Origin: Bacteroidota bacterium
GTDB taxonomy: Bacteria > Bacteroidota > Bacteroidia > B-17B0 > Aurantibacillaceae
Direction of reading: 5' to 3'
DNA: 34,609 nt
Assembly: GCA_018267655.1 (NCBI GenBank)
Contig: JAFDYB010000027.1
Location: 1-34,609, forward strand
The translations under genes and the position numbers were made by a program. Shown here piece by piece: positions 8,478-17,763 of this stretch (its first letter is position 1; each line of letters starts with the position of its first letter). A model generated the notes under the pieces. That model was not told the DNA's origin and ran no database searches. It saw only the letters and a program-made list of their open reading frames with translations.

Positions 8478-9884
8478 ATGGAAAAATTTGATGTAACAGT
8501 TATTGGCTCCGGACCGGGAGGCTACGTTGCAGCTATACGCTGTGCACAATTGGGAATGAAAACGGCATTAATTGAAAAGTACAGCACCTTAGGCGGAACA
8601 TGCTTAAACGTAGGTTGTATTCCTTCAAAAGCATTGCTTGATTCCTCGGAGCATTTCTACAATGCCGTAAATCACTTTGAAGAACATGGTATTGAAATAA
8701 AAACACCAAAAGTAAACATTAAACAAATGATTGAGCGTAAGCGCGGCGTTGTAAAAATCACTTGTGATGGTATTAATTTTTTAATGAAAAAAAATAAAGT
8801 AACCGTTTATAATGGCACCGGCAGTTTTGAATCCAATACAAAAATTAATATTACTAAAAATGATGGCAATGTAGAGCAAATTGAGTCAACTAAAGTAATC
8901 ATAGCAACAGGCTCAAAACCGGTTTCGTTACCTAATATTGAAATAGATAAAAAACGAATAATTACGTCAACCGAAGCTTTAGAGCTACAAGAAATTCCAA
9001 AACACCTAATAATTATTGGCGGAGGAGTTATTGGCTTAGAATTAGGTAGTGTTTATGCGCGATTAGGTGCAAAAGTATCGGTTGTTGAATTTATGGATAA
9101 ATTAATCCCAACAATGGATGCTGCACTAGGAAAAGAACTTCAGCGCGTGTTGAAAAAAGATTTAAAAATAGATTTTTATTTGAAGCATAAAGTTGAAACT
9201 GTTGTTAACAAGGGAAAAGAAGCCATAGTTACAGCAGACAATGGTAAAGGCGAAAAAATTGAATTAAAAGGCGACTATGTGTTAATGGCAGTTGGGCGAA
9301 AGCCATTTACTGAGGGGTTAAAACCCGAAAAAGCAAATGTAAAATTAGATACACGTGGCAGAGTAGAGGTAGATGCACATTTAAAAACAACTGCCGATAA
9401 TATATTTGCCATTGGCGATGTAATTATAGGAGCAATGTTGGCACATAAAGCCGAAGAAGAAGCTGTTTTTGTAGCTGAACAAATGGCAGGACAAAAACCC
9501 CACATTAATTACAATTTAATACCGGGCGTTGTTTATACTTGGCCTGAGGTGGCAGCTGTAGGTTTAACCGAAGAACAATTAAAAGAAAAAAACATAAAAT
9601 ATAAGTCGGGTAGCTTTCCATTTAAAGCAAGTGGCAGGGCACGCGCAAGCATGGATACCGATGGCTTTGTGAAAGTTTTAGCTGATGAAAGTACTGATGA
9701 AATATTGGGTGTACATATTATTGGGCCACGCGCTGCAGATATGATTGCCGAGGCCGTAGTTGCAATGGAATATAGGGCAAGCGCCGAAGATATTGCCCGT
9801 ATTTGTCATGCACACCCCACATTTACTGAAAGTATAAAAGAAGCAGCCTTAGATGCAACAGCTAAGCGCTCAATACACATGTAA
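8478..9884 (+). CDS. lpd: Dihydrolipoyl dehydrogenase (E3)
   Basis: FAD flavoprotein that reoxidises dihydrolipoamide with NAD+ in the pyruvate, 2-oxoglutarate and branched-chain 2-oxoacid dehydrogenase complexes and the glycine cleavage system. The 468 residues are normal. The FAD-binding GSGPGGYVAA begins at residue 10. The redox-active disulfide is Cys42/Cys47 in GGTCLNVGCIPSKAL. The NAD-binding IIGGGVIGLELG lies near 178-190, and AIGDVIIGAMLAHKAEEE is the second FAD contact. His446 with Glu451 in HAHPTFTE is the C-terminal catalytic pair supplied to the partner subunit. No E1 or E2 genes are adjacent, so this is probably a shared E3. It has its own promoter box. Confidence 0.97.
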   Translation: MEKFDVTVIGSGPGGYVAAIRCAQLGMKTALIEKYSTLGGTCLNVGCIPSKALLDSSEHFYNAVNHFEEHGIEIKTPKVNIKQMIERKRGVVKITCDGINFLMKKNKVTVYNGTGSFESNTKINITKNDGNVEQIESTKVIIATGSKPVSLPNIEIDKKRIITSTEALELQEIPKHLIIIGGGVIGLELGSVYARLGAKVSVVEFMDKLIPTMDAALGKELQRVLKKDLKIDFYLKHKVETVVNKGKEAIVTADNGKGEKIELKGDYVLMAVGRKPFTEGLKPEKANVKLDTRGRVEVDAHLKTTADNIFAIGDVIIGAMLAHKAEEEAVFVAEQMAGQKPHINYNLIPGVVYTWPEVAAVGLTEEQLKEKNIKYKSGSFPFKASGRARASMDTDGFVKVLADESTDEILGVHIIGPRAADMIAEAVVAMEYRASAEDIARICHAHPTFTESIKEAALDATAKRSIHM

Positions 9885-9951
9885 AACACGCACATTATTT
9901 TAAAAAATAGCGTATTTTTAAAAATAAATGGTGTAATATTTAAAAAAAATG

Positions 9952-9959
9952 TATATTTG
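9952..9959 (+). promoter_or_regulatory. Promoter -7 box of rplS
   Basis: TATATTTG matches TAnnTTTG exactly, giving a leader of about 63 bases before rplS. No recognised L19 autoregulatory structure could be confirmed by eye. Confidence 0.5.
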
Positions 9960-10028
9960 CACCCCACTTTAAGCCGCTGTTTGCACAAAGTAAAGTATGC
10001 CTAAAGGGTTAATTTAAAGTTTAATACA

Positions 10029-10394
10029 ATGAGTTTATTATTAGATTTCGTAAAAAAACAATTATCACCAGAAGTGAAACACCCTTCATTTAAAGCAGGT
10101 GATACAATTACAGTACACTATAAAATTAAAGAGGGCGATAAAGAGCGTATCCAGCAATTTAGTGGTGTGGTTATTCAGCGCAAAAACGAAAAAGCAACCG
10201 CTTCATTTACAGTTCGTAAAATGAGCAATGGAGTAGGAGTAGAGCGTATTTTCCCGGTAAAATCACCTTTTATTGATAAAGTAGAAGTAACTAAGGTTGG
10301 TGTTGTACGTCGTGCTAAGTTATTTTATTTACGTGAGCGCACAGGTAAAGCAGCACGTATCCGTGAAAAAATTCAAAATTCAACACAAGCTTAA
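10029..10394 (+). CDS. rplS: 50S ribosomal protein L19
   Basis: Ribosomal protein at the 30S-50S interface. The 121 residues have the full L19 fold: [13 protein letters not shown] near the N-terminus, the [14 protein letters not shown] core, [18 protein letters not shown] and the basic tail [22 protein letters not shown]. The gene has its own -7 box and is followed 23 bases later by a strong intrinsic terminator, so it appears to be monocistronic. The usual trmD/rimM neighbours are absent. Confidence 0.97.
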   Translation: MSLLLDFVKKQLSPEVKHPSFKAGDTITVHYKIKEGDKERIQQFSGVVIQRKNEKATASFTVRKMSNGVGVERIFPVKSPFIDKVEVTKVGVVRRAKLFYLRERTGKAARIREKIQNSTQA

Positions 10395-10416
10395 TATAGT
10401 AATAATTAATACTTTT

Positions 10417-10444
10417 AAGGGCCGAGTAAAATCGGCCTTTTTTA
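10417..10444 (+). terminator. Intrinsic terminator after rplS
   Basis: GGCCGA (10420-10425) pairs with TCGGCC (10432-10437) around a six-base loop, followed by seven T broken by one A. This GC-rich stem in AT-rich DNA is the clearest terminator in the left half of the window. Confidence 0.85.
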
Positions 10445-10456
10445 TTGTCTGTAATA

Positions 10457-12205
10457 TTGAAAGAATTAAGAAATATAATCCCATTTATTAATAGATATAA
10501 GTGGCACTTTTGGGGAGGTTTAATTTTTATTGTGCTATCAGCCTGCTTTTCAATGTATCAAGGTAAAATAATAGCACAAGCTACAAATAAAATAAATGAA
10601 TTAATTAAACAAAACTCGGTAGAAAATAATGCCTCAACATTTCTTTTTTACTTACTTGAAATGGTTTTACTTACCATGGTAAGTGGTTTTTTTCTTTTTT
10701 TAACCCGCCAAACAATAATTGTAATGAGCAGGCACATTGAGTTTGAACAAAAAAATCAACTTTTTGCGCACTATCAAAAAATGCATACAGGTTTTTTTAA
10801 AACAAATACTACCGGCGATTTAATGAATAGACTGTCAGATGATATAGCCAAAGTACGTATGTGCACAGGACCTGCAATTATGTATATAGCAAATACGTTT
10901 ATTACAATGTTTATTGTATTAATTTTTATGCTAAATGTTAATGCAAGTTTAACAATGTATGTTTTTGCTCCATTGCCAATTTTATCTGTGTTTATGTATG
11001 TTATTAGCAATCGCATTAATAAGCAAAGCCAGCTAGTGCAAGAACAATTAAGTGTAGTTACTACACACACACAAGAAAGCTTCAGTTCTATAAGAGTTAT
11101 AAAGGCGTATGCTCGCGAACTTTTTTTTGAAAATAAAATGAATGAGATTGGGTTAGTTTATCGAAAAAAAGCGCTTAAACTGGCAGCTATTGAGGCACTA
11201 TTTGGTCCAATGATGGTTTTAATGATAGGTTTAAGCGTGCTGTTTGTAGTTTGGAAAGGAGGTACTTTAAGTATTGAAGGAAAAATTAAGCCCGGAAACA
11301 TCACTGAATTTATATTTTATGTGTACAAATTAACTTGGCCATTTGCATCGTTGGGCTGGGTTACATCGCTCATACAGCGCGCAGAAGCCTCTCAAAAAAG
11401 ATTAAATGAATTTTTAAAAATAAAACCCGATGTAAATGATGATTTAGCTGTAATAAATAGCGAACCAAGCGGAATAATTAAATTTGATAATGTTAGTTTT
11501 ACGTACCCTGAAAACAATTTAATGGCATTAAAAAACATATCATTTGAAATTAAACAAGGGCAATTTATTGGTATAACCGGCAGTGTTGGCAGTGGAAAAA
11601 GCACCATCTTAAATCTTTTAACGCGTGCCTACAACGTAAATACAGGCGAAATAAAAATGAATAATGAAAATATTAAACACTATAAATTACATGCTCTTAG
11701 AAAATACATAGCCGTAATACCTCAAGATATTTTTTTATTTAGCGATACAATTAAAAACAATATTTTATTTGGAATAGAAAATAAAGTAGATGATTTTGAA
11801 ATAATAGAGGTTTGTAAATTAGCCGGAATATTAAATGATATTGAACAATTTCCTCAAAAATTTGAAACTATAATTGGCGAAAAGGGCGTAACTCTTAGTG
11901 GGGGGCAAAAACAACGCCTTAGTATAGCAAGAGCTTTAATAGACAAAACAAAAAAAATAATTTTAATTGACGATGCTTTGAGTGCAGTAGATACAGAAAC
12001 AGAAGCGCATGTACTTAGTGGTATTCAAAAAATTTCAAATAATTATACTGTAATAATGGTAAGTAATCGCTACTCAGCCTTATCAAAAACAAATATGGTA
12101 ATTTGCTTAAGCGAAGGCTCTATTATTGAAATAGGCACACCAGACGAGTTAATGAAAAATAAAGAAGGTTATTTATTTAATCTAAGTTCAATTCAACGTT
12201 CTTAA
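10457..12205 (+). CDS. ABC exporter half-transporter with substituted ATPase residues
   Basis: Type IV (MsbA/Sav1866-like) half-exporter: a six-helix membrane domain (about residues 1-315) fused to an ATPase domain. With TTG at 10457 as start it has 582 residues (MKELRN...). A TTG at 10445 is possible but touches the T-tract of the rplS terminator, and no ATG exists until Met37. Walker A is GSVGSGKST (375-383), the Q-loop lies in VIPQDIFLF, and the signature LSGGQKQR starts at 480. Walker B reads IILIDDALSAVD: the catalytic Glu position is Asp506. The switch His position is Asn537 (MVSNRYSAL). Glu-to-Asp and His-loss occur in the degenerate-site subunit of heterodimeric exporters such as TM287 or BmrC. 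No partner gene lies in the window. The substrate is unknown. Confidence 0.85.
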   Translation: MKELRNIIPFINRYKWHFWGGLIFIVLSACFSMYQGKIIAQATNKINELIKQNSVENNASTFLFYLLEMVLLTMVSGFFLFLTRQTIIVMSRHIEFEQKNQLFAHYQKMHTGFFKTNTTGDLMNRLSDDIAKVRMCTGPAIMYIANTFITMFIVLIFMLNVNASLTMYVFAPLPILSVFMYVISNRINKQSQLVQEQLSVVTTHTQESFSSIRVIKAYARELFFENKMNEIGLVYRKKALKLAAIEALFGPMMVLMIGLSVLFVVWKGGTLSIEGKIKPGNITEFIFYVYKLTWPFASLGWVTSLIQRAEASQKRLNEFLKIKPDVNDDLAVINSEPSGIIKFDNVSFTYPENNLMALKNISFEIKQGQFIGITGSVGSGKSTILNLLTRAYNVNTGEIKMNNENIKHYKLHALRKYIAVIPQDIFLFSDTIKNNILFGIENKVDDFEIIEVCKLAGILNDIEQFPQKFETIIGEKGVTLSGGQKQRLSIARALIDKTKKIILIDDALSAVDTETEAHVLSGIQKISNNYTVIMVSNRYSALSKTNMVICLSEGSIIEIGTPDELMKNKEGYLFNLSSIQRS

Positions 12206-12236
12206 ATTATTTTTTTAATATTTACTAAAAAATTAA

Positions 12237-12509
12237 ATGCTTAAGTTGCACATAAAGGTAAAGCCTGCCTCGTTTAAAGATGAAATAACTTGTGATAAAG
12301 ATGGAAACATAGTCATTAAAATTCGCGAAAAACCAATTAATGGCGCTGCAAATGATTATTTAGTAAAATACATTGCAGAACAATTTAAATTAAACAAAAG
12401 CTCTGTACACCTTGCTAAAGGAAGTACAAACCAACACAAAACAATTTTACTAAACATAACCGAGTCGGATTTAGAAGCAATTAAACAATTATTAAAAAGC
12501 AAAACGTAA
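12237..12509 (+). CDS. YggU/DUF167 family protein
   Basis: A 90-residue member of the DUF167 (YggU) family of small alpha/beta proteins of unknown function. It shows the family pattern: LHIKVKPASFKDEI at the start, GNIVIKIREKPINGAAND (the conserved P-x-GAAN motif), then LNKSSVHLAKGSTNQHKTI, equivalent to the V-x-x-GxxSRxK segment. It starts 31 bases after the ABC exporter and may share its transcript. Confidence 0.9.
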   Translation: MLKLHIKVKPASFKDEITCDKDGNIVIKIREKPINGAANDYLVKYIAEQFKLNKSSVHLAKGSTNQHKTILLNITESDLEAIKQLLKSKT

Positions 12510-12589
12510 TGTTTATGTTGCAGATTGCAAAAATTTACAAACTCTTGCTATTAGCATCTTAAAATTGTTTGTATCTTCACAACACAATC

Positions 12590-14728
12590 ATGCGATTAAG
12601 TTTTAAAAACATTGAGTTTTTGGATAACAATACTTTTGTTGAAGATCCTAAACAAACAGAAAAATTTCTTACTGCCGAGCAAATTGAAATAAAACAGCAG
12701 TATTCTGAAAACGATATAAAATCATTAAGCCATTTAAACTTTGCAGCGGGAATACCTCCTTTTTTACGCGGCCCTTATACTAGCATGTATGTCCAAAACC
12801 CTTGGACTATAAGGCAATATGCAGGTTTTAGCACCGCCGAAGAAAGCAATGCGTTTTACCGCCGAAATTTAGCTGCCGGCCAAAAGGGGCTTTCGGTAGC
12901 GTTTGATTTAGCAACACACAGAGGCTATGACAGCGATCATGAAAGAGTGATGGGTGATGTTGGCAAAGCAGGTGTGGCTATTGATAGTGTGTTGGACATG
13001 AAAATCCTTTTCGATCAAATTCCCCTCGATCAAATGAGTGTTTCAATGACAATGAATGGTGCTGTATTGCCAATATTAGCGTTCTATATCGTTGCGGCTC
13101 AAGAGCAGGGGGTAAGTATGGACAAGCTTTCCGGCACAATTCAAAATGACATTTTAAAAGAGTTTATGGTGCGCAATACGTACATATATCCTCCAACACA
13201 GTCAATGAAAATAATTGCAGATATTTTTGAATTTACATCTAAAAATATGCCTAAGTTTAATTCTATATCAATTAGCGGTTATCACATGCAAGAAGCCGGC
13301 GCTACTGCAGATATTGAATTAGCTTACACATTAGCAGATGGCTTAGAGTACATAAAAACAGGACTTAAAGCCGGTTTAAATATTGATGATTTTGCCCCAC
13401 GCCTTTCATTTTTTTGGGCTATTGGTATGAATCATTTTATGGAAATTGCAAAAATGCGCGCAGGTCGTATGTTATGGGCAAAAATTGTAAAGCAATTTAA
13501 TCCTAAGTCAGATAAAAGTATGGCGCTTCGCACACATTGTCAAACAAGCGGTTGGAGCTTAACAGAGCAAGATCCTTTTAATAACGTAACAAGAACATGC
13601 ATTGAGGCTATGGCTGCTGCAATGGGGCATACACAAAGTCTTCACACAAACGCACTCGATGAAGCCATTGCTTTACCAACTGATTTTAGTGCTCGAATAG
13701 CAAGAAACACACAATTATTTCTTCAGCTAGAAACAGGTATATGTAACGTAGTTGACCCTTGGGCAGGTTCGTATTATGTAGAGAGTCTTACAAATGAATT
13801 GGCAAACAAAGCTTGGCAATTAATAGAAGAAGTTGAATCACTAGGTGGTATGGCAAAAGCTATTGAAACAGGTATTCCTAAAATGCGAATCGAAGAAGCT
13901 GCAGCACGAAAACAAGCCCGTATTGACAGTGGAAAAGACATTATAGTTGGTGTAAACGCATACCAAACTACCGAAAAAACTAATATCGAAATTTTAGATG
14001 TTGACAATACAAAGGTTAGAACCCAGCAAATAGAGCGTTTAAAAAAATTAAAAGCAGAGCGAAATAATGCAAATGTTGAAGCTGCTCTAAATGCCTTAAC
14101 CAATACGGCTAAAACAGGTAAGGGCAATTTATTGGAACTCTCAATAATAGCGGCTAAAGAAAGAGCTACATTAGGCGAGATTTCATTTGCTTTAGAAAAA
14201 ATATTTGGGCGTTATAAAGCTCAAATACGTTCAATAGCGGGTGTATATAGTAAAGAAATTAATATGAATACCGATTTTATAAAAGCTCGTAATTTGTCTG
14301 ACAAACTCGCAGAAATGGAGGGTAGAAGGCCTAGAATTATGATTGCAAAAATGGGACAAGATGGGCACGACCGAGGCGCAAAAGTAATTGCAACAAGTTT
14401 TGCCGATTTAGGTTTTGATGTTGATATAGGCCCACTGTTTCAAACCCCTGCTGAGGTAGCCAAACAAGCTATTGAAAATGATGTGCATATTATTGGCGTT
14501 AGCAGCTTAGCAGCCGGCCATAAAACCTTAATTCCTCAATTGCAAGCAGAATTAAAAAAATATAATCGGACTGATATCATGATTGTTGCCGGGGGTGTTA
14601 TTCCTCAAAAGGATTATGATTTTTTATATAAAAATGGTGTAAGCTTTGTTTTTGGTCCCGGAACTATTATTAGCCAAAGCGCAATACATATTCTTGAAAA
14701 ATTGATTTTAAATATCAATAACGAATAA
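12590..14728 (+). CDS. Methylmalonyl-CoA mutase, catalytic subunit
   Basis: Adenosylcobalamin enzyme interconverting (R)-methylmalonyl-CoA and succinyl-CoA in propionate metabolism. I chose the ATG at 12590 (712 residues, [11 protein letters not shown]); an in-frame TTG at 12569 would add seven residues but overlaps a likely promoter region. The TIM-barrel half contains [17 protein letters not shown], where the Tyr separates methylmalonyl- from isobutyryl-CoA mutases, the substrate Arg in [12 protein letters not shown], and the catalytic [10 protein letters not shown]. The C-terminal cobalamin domain carries DGHDRG (591-596, Asp-x-His-x-x-Gly) with His593 as lower cobalt ligand. The small non-catalytic subunit that often precedes it is not here. 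The next gene starts 25 bases downstream and may be co-transcribed. Confidence 0.95.
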   Translation: MRLSFKNIEFLDNNTFVEDPKQTEKFLTAEQIEIKQQYSENDIKSLSHLNFAAGIPPFLRGPYTSMYVQNPWTIRQYAGFSTAEESNAFYRRNLAAGQKGLSVAFDLATHRGYDSDHERVMGDVGKAGVAIDSVLDMKILFDQIPLDQMSVSMTMNGAVLPILAFYIVAAQEQGVSMDKLSGTIQNDILKEFMVRNTYIYPPTQSMKIIADIFEFTSKNMPKFNSISISGYHMQEAGATADIELAYTLADGLEYIKTGLKAGLNIDDFAPRLSFFWAIGMNHFMEIAKMRAGRMLWAKIVKQFNPKSDKSMALRTHCQTSGWSLTEQDPFNNVTRTCIEAMAAAMGHTQSLHTNALDEAIALPTDFSARIARNTQLFLQLETGICNVVDPWAGSYYVESLTNELANKAWQLIEEVESLGGMAKAIETGIPKMRIEEAAARKQARIDSGKDIIVGVNAYQTTEKTNIEILDVDNTKVRTQQIERLKKLKAERNNANVEAALNALTNTAKTGKGNLLELSIIAAKERATLGEISFALEKIFGRYKAQIRSIAGVYSKEINMNTDFIKARNLSDKLAEMEGRRPRIMIAKMGQDGHDRGAKVIATSFADLGFDVDIGPLFQTPAEVAKQAIENDVHIIGVSSLAAGHKTLIPQLQAELKKYNRTDIMIVAGGVIPQKDYDFLYKNGVSFVFGPGTIISQSAIHILEKLILNINNE

Positions 14729-14753
14729 AACTTCTTATTGGAAAATAAAAAAA

Positions 14754-15833
14754 ATGAAATTCTTTTTTATATTATTGCTTAATTTTATTTTTTTTCAAAG
14801 CTATTCGCAAATTGATAGCGTAAAAAAATCGCCTTTAACTTTTAACGGTTATCTCGATTTGTATTATGCATACGATTTAGGAAATCCCTCAACCCATAAC
14901 AGGCCGGAATTTATTTGTTCATACAATCGCCATAATGAAGTAAATATAAATTTAGCTTATGCCAAAGCATCATACAACACTGCTAAAATGAGAACTAGTA
15001 TAGCATTAATGGCCGGCACTTATGCTAATATAAATTTGGCACAAGAACCTGGAGTATTAAAAAATATTTTTGAAGCAAACATTGGGTTTAAGCTTTCTAA
15101 AAAAAATAATTTATGGATAGACGCCGGTGTTTTTCAGTCGCATATTGGTTCAGAAAGCGCTGTTGGTATTGATAATTGGAATTTATCGAGAAGTATTTTA
15201 GCAGATAATACGCCTTATTACGAATCTGGCGCAAAAATTTCTTACACTACTAAAAATGAAAAGTGGTTTTTAAGCGCATTATTACTAAATGGTTGGCAAA
15301 AAATTTCGAGAATAGAAGGAAATAATACGCCTGCTTTTGGGCATCAAATAAGTTTTAAACCTAGCAGTGGCGTTTTAATAAACAGCAGTTCATTTATAGG
15401 AAATGTTTTTCCGGATAGCGTAATTAAAATGAGGTATTTCCATGATTTTTACTTGCAATGGCAAGCAAATGAGCGTTTTGCAATTCAAGCTGTGTTTGAT
15501 GTGGGCATACAGCAAAAAAGTAAACTTAGCAGCAATTACAACGTTTGGCATTCAAGCGCAATAATTTCTAAATATGCGTTTACTAAAAAAATTATTTTGG
15601 CTGTAAGAGGCGAGTATTACTTTGATCCAAATGAAGTTATAATTGTATCAAACTCGCCCAATGGCTTTCAAACGTACAGTTACTCACTTAATATTGATTA
15701 TAAAATTACAGATAACGTATTGTGGCGTATTGAAGGTAGGTCATTTACAAGTAAAGACAAAATATTTTTGTTAGAAAAACAGCCCAATAATTCTAACTAT
15801 TTTTTTATAACATCGTTGGCAGCAACGTTTTAA
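14754..15833 (+). CDS. BBP2-type outer-membrane beta-barrel porin
   Basis: A 359-residue protein with an N-terminal signal peptide (hydrophobic FFFILLLNFIFF, predicted cut near SYSQ, residues 16-19). Its body is rich in alternating hydrophobic beta-strands and ends in a C-terminal Phe (SLAATF), the usual outer-membrane barrel end. LTFNGYLDLYYAYDLG followed by FICSYNRHNEVNINLAYAKASY resembles the start of the putative beta-barrel porin-2 (OmpL-like) family. It follows methylmalonyl-CoA mutase by 25 bases. Its stop codon shares the TTAA at 15830-15833 with the convergent gene. Substrate unknown. Confidence 0.8.
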   Translation: MKFFFILLLNFIFFQSYSQIDSVKKSPLTFNGYLDLYYAYDLGNPSTHNRPEFICSYNRHNEVNINLAYAKASYNTAKMRTSIALMAGTYANINLAQEPGVLKNIFEANIGFKLSKKNNLWIDAGVFQSHIGSESAVGIDNWNLSRSILADNTPYYESGAKISYTTKNEKWFLSALLLNGWQKISRIEGNNTPAFGHQISFKPSSGVLINSSSFIGNVFPDSVIKMRYFHDFYLQWQANERFAIQAVFDVGIQQKSKLSSNYNVWHSSAIISKYAFTKKIILAVRGEYYFDPNEVIIVSNSPNGFQTYSYSLNIDYKITDNVLWRIEGRSFTSKDKIFLLEKQPNNSNYFFITSLAATF

Positions 15834-16498
15834 TTAGAACTTTTTTTAGACTTAAATTTCCCTTTTTTCCAAGCATCAATAAATTGTGCCCAAGCAATAG
15901 GACTTAATAAATTAATGCTTGGCTGTTGCCCGGCTGTATATATTTTTGTGTAATAAGCATTCATTACATTTCTGTAGTTTTCAGATGCACTTGCAGTTTG
16001 GTTTCTTTCTAAGTAGGTCATAGCTTCGCTTTTCATGTTTTTTTCTGCTCTATCGTAATCTGTGTTTTGCAAGTTAAGAGATAAGAATGCTTTTTTAAAC
16101 TCTTCTTTCGATGGCCAAGGATGTACTTCTACGGGTTGTAATTGAACAGTATCTTTAGTTAATACCTGAATAGCAAAATAATATTTTACACTACAAGTAT
16201 CCGGTATTTTATAACTTCTGTTTTTATGTGAAACACCTGTGAATGTAATTTGATCGCCCGGCGATGCAACAACAGTAAAAAAACCGTAAAAATCGCTGCT
16301 GGCAGTTGGTTTGTCGTTAACCCAAATTGATATTAACGGAATGGGGGTTAAACTGTCTTGATCGAGCACCACACCCGAAAACTGAAGGTACTTAACCGAA
16401 GTTGTATTTTGTTTAGCGGCAATTTGAGCCGTAACAATAAAACTATTACAACTTAATAAAAACGCAATTAAAAATTTAGAATATGTGTTATTTAGCAT
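15830..16498 (-). CDS. Secreted carboxypeptidase-regulatory-like domain protein
   Basis: A 222-residue exported protein. A signal peptide covers about residues 1-25 (FLIAFLLSCNSFIVTAQ). Residues about 40-115 form one carboxypeptidase regulatory-like beta-sandwich (LQFSGVVLDQDSLTPIPLISIWVN, then SDFYGFFTVVASPGDQITFTGVSHK), the plug-side domain widespread in Bacteroidota surface proteins. The rest, with VEVHPWPSKEEFKKAFLSL, is helical and unrecognised. It has no TonB box or barrel, so it is not a SusC-type receptor. It converges on the porin gene and diverges from the barrel gene at 16554; its start codon overlaps that gene's -33 element. Confidence 0.75.
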   Translation of the reverse strand: MLNNTYSKFLIAFLLSCNSFIVTAQIAAKQNTTSVKYLQFSGVVLDQDSLTPIPLISIWVNDKPTASSDFYGFFTVVASPGDQITFTGVSHKNRSYKIPDTCSVKYYFAIQVLTKDTVQLQPVEVHPWPSKEEFKKAFLSLNLQNTDYDRAEKNMKSEAMTYLERNQTASASENYRNVMNAYYTKIYTAGQQPSINLLSPIAWAQFIDAWKKGKFKSKKSSN

Positions 16499-16527
16499 TG
16501 AAGATAAAGGTATTAAAATTATCTTTG
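16498..16527 (+). promoter_or_regulatory. Promoter TTG-N19-TATCTTTG
   Basis: TTG at 16498-16500 and TATCTTTG at 16520-16527 are separated by exactly 19 bases, the full Bacteroidota -33/-7 arrangement. It is the best promoter match in the window. The transcript would begin near 16533, just upstream of the barrel gene that lacks a standard start codon. Confidence 0.65.
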
Positions 16528-16553
16528 TATTACAATCAGCTTAACATTTTTTT

Positions 16554-17264
16554 ATTTACACTACTACCAAATATATTTTTTTATTTATATTTTTTGCCCA
16601 ATTATCGGGTTTTTCGCAGCATTTAAAAAGCTCTGCGCCAATTAAAAAACAAAAACCAAAAATAACCAATTTGTCATTTGGTATTGGCAGAGCTAAAAGC
16701 GTACTTTTTTTAAGTAGAAATGTTAAACAAAATAACGATGCAAGCGGTTGGTATTTTTGCTTAACTTATGGAGGCAATAGATTGTTAAGAGGTTCAATGG
16801 AGTACTCGCGTTACATGCCAATTAACATAGCCCCCACATGGTACAATGTTAATGCTTATTCGGCCGAAGTTAACATACATGCACTAGCCAAGTTTAATAA
16901 CAGCAAAGTGCTTTTTTATCCCCTTTTAGGTGTAAGCTACAACGACTTTAAAGGCTACTTTACAGGAAAAGAGGACTTTCAAAACCTTGCCGCCAGGTAT
17001 AAAATAAATACTGTTATAGTTAGTGAGTGGTGGGGTGTAAATACAGGTTTGGGCGTTGAATTTTATATTAAGCAATTTAGTTTAAATTTTGATTACCGAA
17101 TGCGCTCCGGGCTTGATAATTCAACTGGTAAAAGTTCTTTAAACATAATGGATATTTGCCTAACAGCAAGTTTGAGATATACGCTAAAAGTACCCACTTT
17201 TTACCGTTTGCTTAAGTCAACACATAAGCGTTATTTTATTGAAGGAAAAGATGCTTCCGATTAA
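16554..17264 (+). CDS. Outer-membrane beta-barrel protein with non-standard start
   Basis: The first standard start codon is a TTG at 16671 (198 codons with stop), but that start leaves out an obvious signal peptide. Reading the same frame upstream gives KYIFLFIFFAQLSGFSQ, a hydrophobic core and Ser-Gln cut site, open back to a TAA at 16542-16544. There is no ATG, GTG, TTG or CTG in this extension. ATT at 16554 is the most plausible initiator: it would give a 236-residue precursor and lies about 20 bases after the predicted transcript start. The body has alternating beta-strands (SFGIGRAKSVLFL, FYPLLGVSYNDF, INTVIVSEWWGVNTGLGVEF), consistent with a small porin-like barrel of unknown role. Alternatives are a lost start codon (a young pseudogene) or a frameshift. 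The end shares TTAA with idi. Confidence 0.6.
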   Translation: MYTTTKYIFLFIFFAQLSGFSQHLKSSAPIKKQKPKITNLSFGIGRAKSVLFLSRNVKQNNDASGWYFCLTYGGNRLLRGSMEYSRYMPINIAPTWYNVNAYSAEVNIHALAKFNNSKVLFYPLLGVSYNDFKGYFTGKEDFQNLAARYKINTVIVSEWWGVNTGLGVEFYIKQFSLNFDYRMRSGLDNSTGKSSLNIMDICLTASLRYTLKVPTFYRLLKSTHKRYFIEGKDASD

Positions 17265-17761
17265 AATAAATTTTTAATTATCAACTTGAACCAAACAGTG
17301 TATTTTTCTGGATGCAGCACTATTTCATTTTTAATTTCATTAATGCTTTTATAGCAATACGACAAAACTTCGTTTTTATTAATAATTGGTGTTCCGCTAT
17401 AATTGCCAATTAAAATATAGTCATATTCATGCTCGGTTAAACCGTTGTCAAATTCTGCTTTATAAATAAAATTATTTTTAATACTAAGTTCAGTGTCAAA
17501 ACCCATTTCTTCGTTTAGCCGTTTTTTAGCCGAAAGTACAATGTCATCACCTTGGTGTGGGTGGCTGCAACAAGTATTTGTCCACAAGCCGGCACTGTGA
17601 TATTTAGACAAAGCCCTTTGTTGCAGTAATAATTCATTGTTTGAATTAAAAATAAAAACCGAAAACGCGCGATGCAGCAGCCCTTTTTGATGCGCCTCTA
17701 GTTTATCCATTATACCTAAGGCACAATCGTTTTCGTCAACTAAAACAACAGTTTCATTCAT
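17261..17761 (-). CDS. idi: Isopentenyl-diphosphate delta-isomerase, type I
   Basis: Nudix-fold metal enzyme interconverting IPP and DMAPP for isoprenoid synthesis (quinones, bactoprenol). The 166 residues are a little shorter than E. coli Idi (182). The catalytic Cys is Cys65 in LWTNTCCSHP, aligning with E. coli Cys67. The metal/active-site acids Glu110 and Glu112 lie in LTEHEYDYI, and the Nudix-like helix is AKKRLNEEMGF (about 78-88). The gene starts 2 bases after the nadD stop, so the two form one operon. Its stop codon overlaps that of the convergent barrel gene in a shared TTAA. Confidence 0.95.
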   Translation of the reverse strand: MNETVVLVDENDCALGIMDKLEAHQKGLLHRAFSVFIFNSNNELLLQQRALSKYHSAGLWTNTCCSHPHQGDDIVLSAKKRLNEEMGFDTELSIKNNFIYKAEFDNGLTEHEYDYILIGNYSGTPIINKNEVLSYCYKSINEIKNEIVLHPEKYTVWFKLIIKNLF

Positions 17762-17763
17762 TA

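Noticed and set aside
9960..10028. A structured L19 leader or riboswitch before rplS
   Set aside because: The 63-base leader shows no convincing long stem by eye and I cannot match it to a known leader class.
12590..14728. Methylmalonyl-CoA mutase without an adjacent small subunit as an anomaly
   Set aside because: The catalytic subunit has all key residues, and the small subunit may be elsewhere or absent as in homodimeric types; the window cannot decide.
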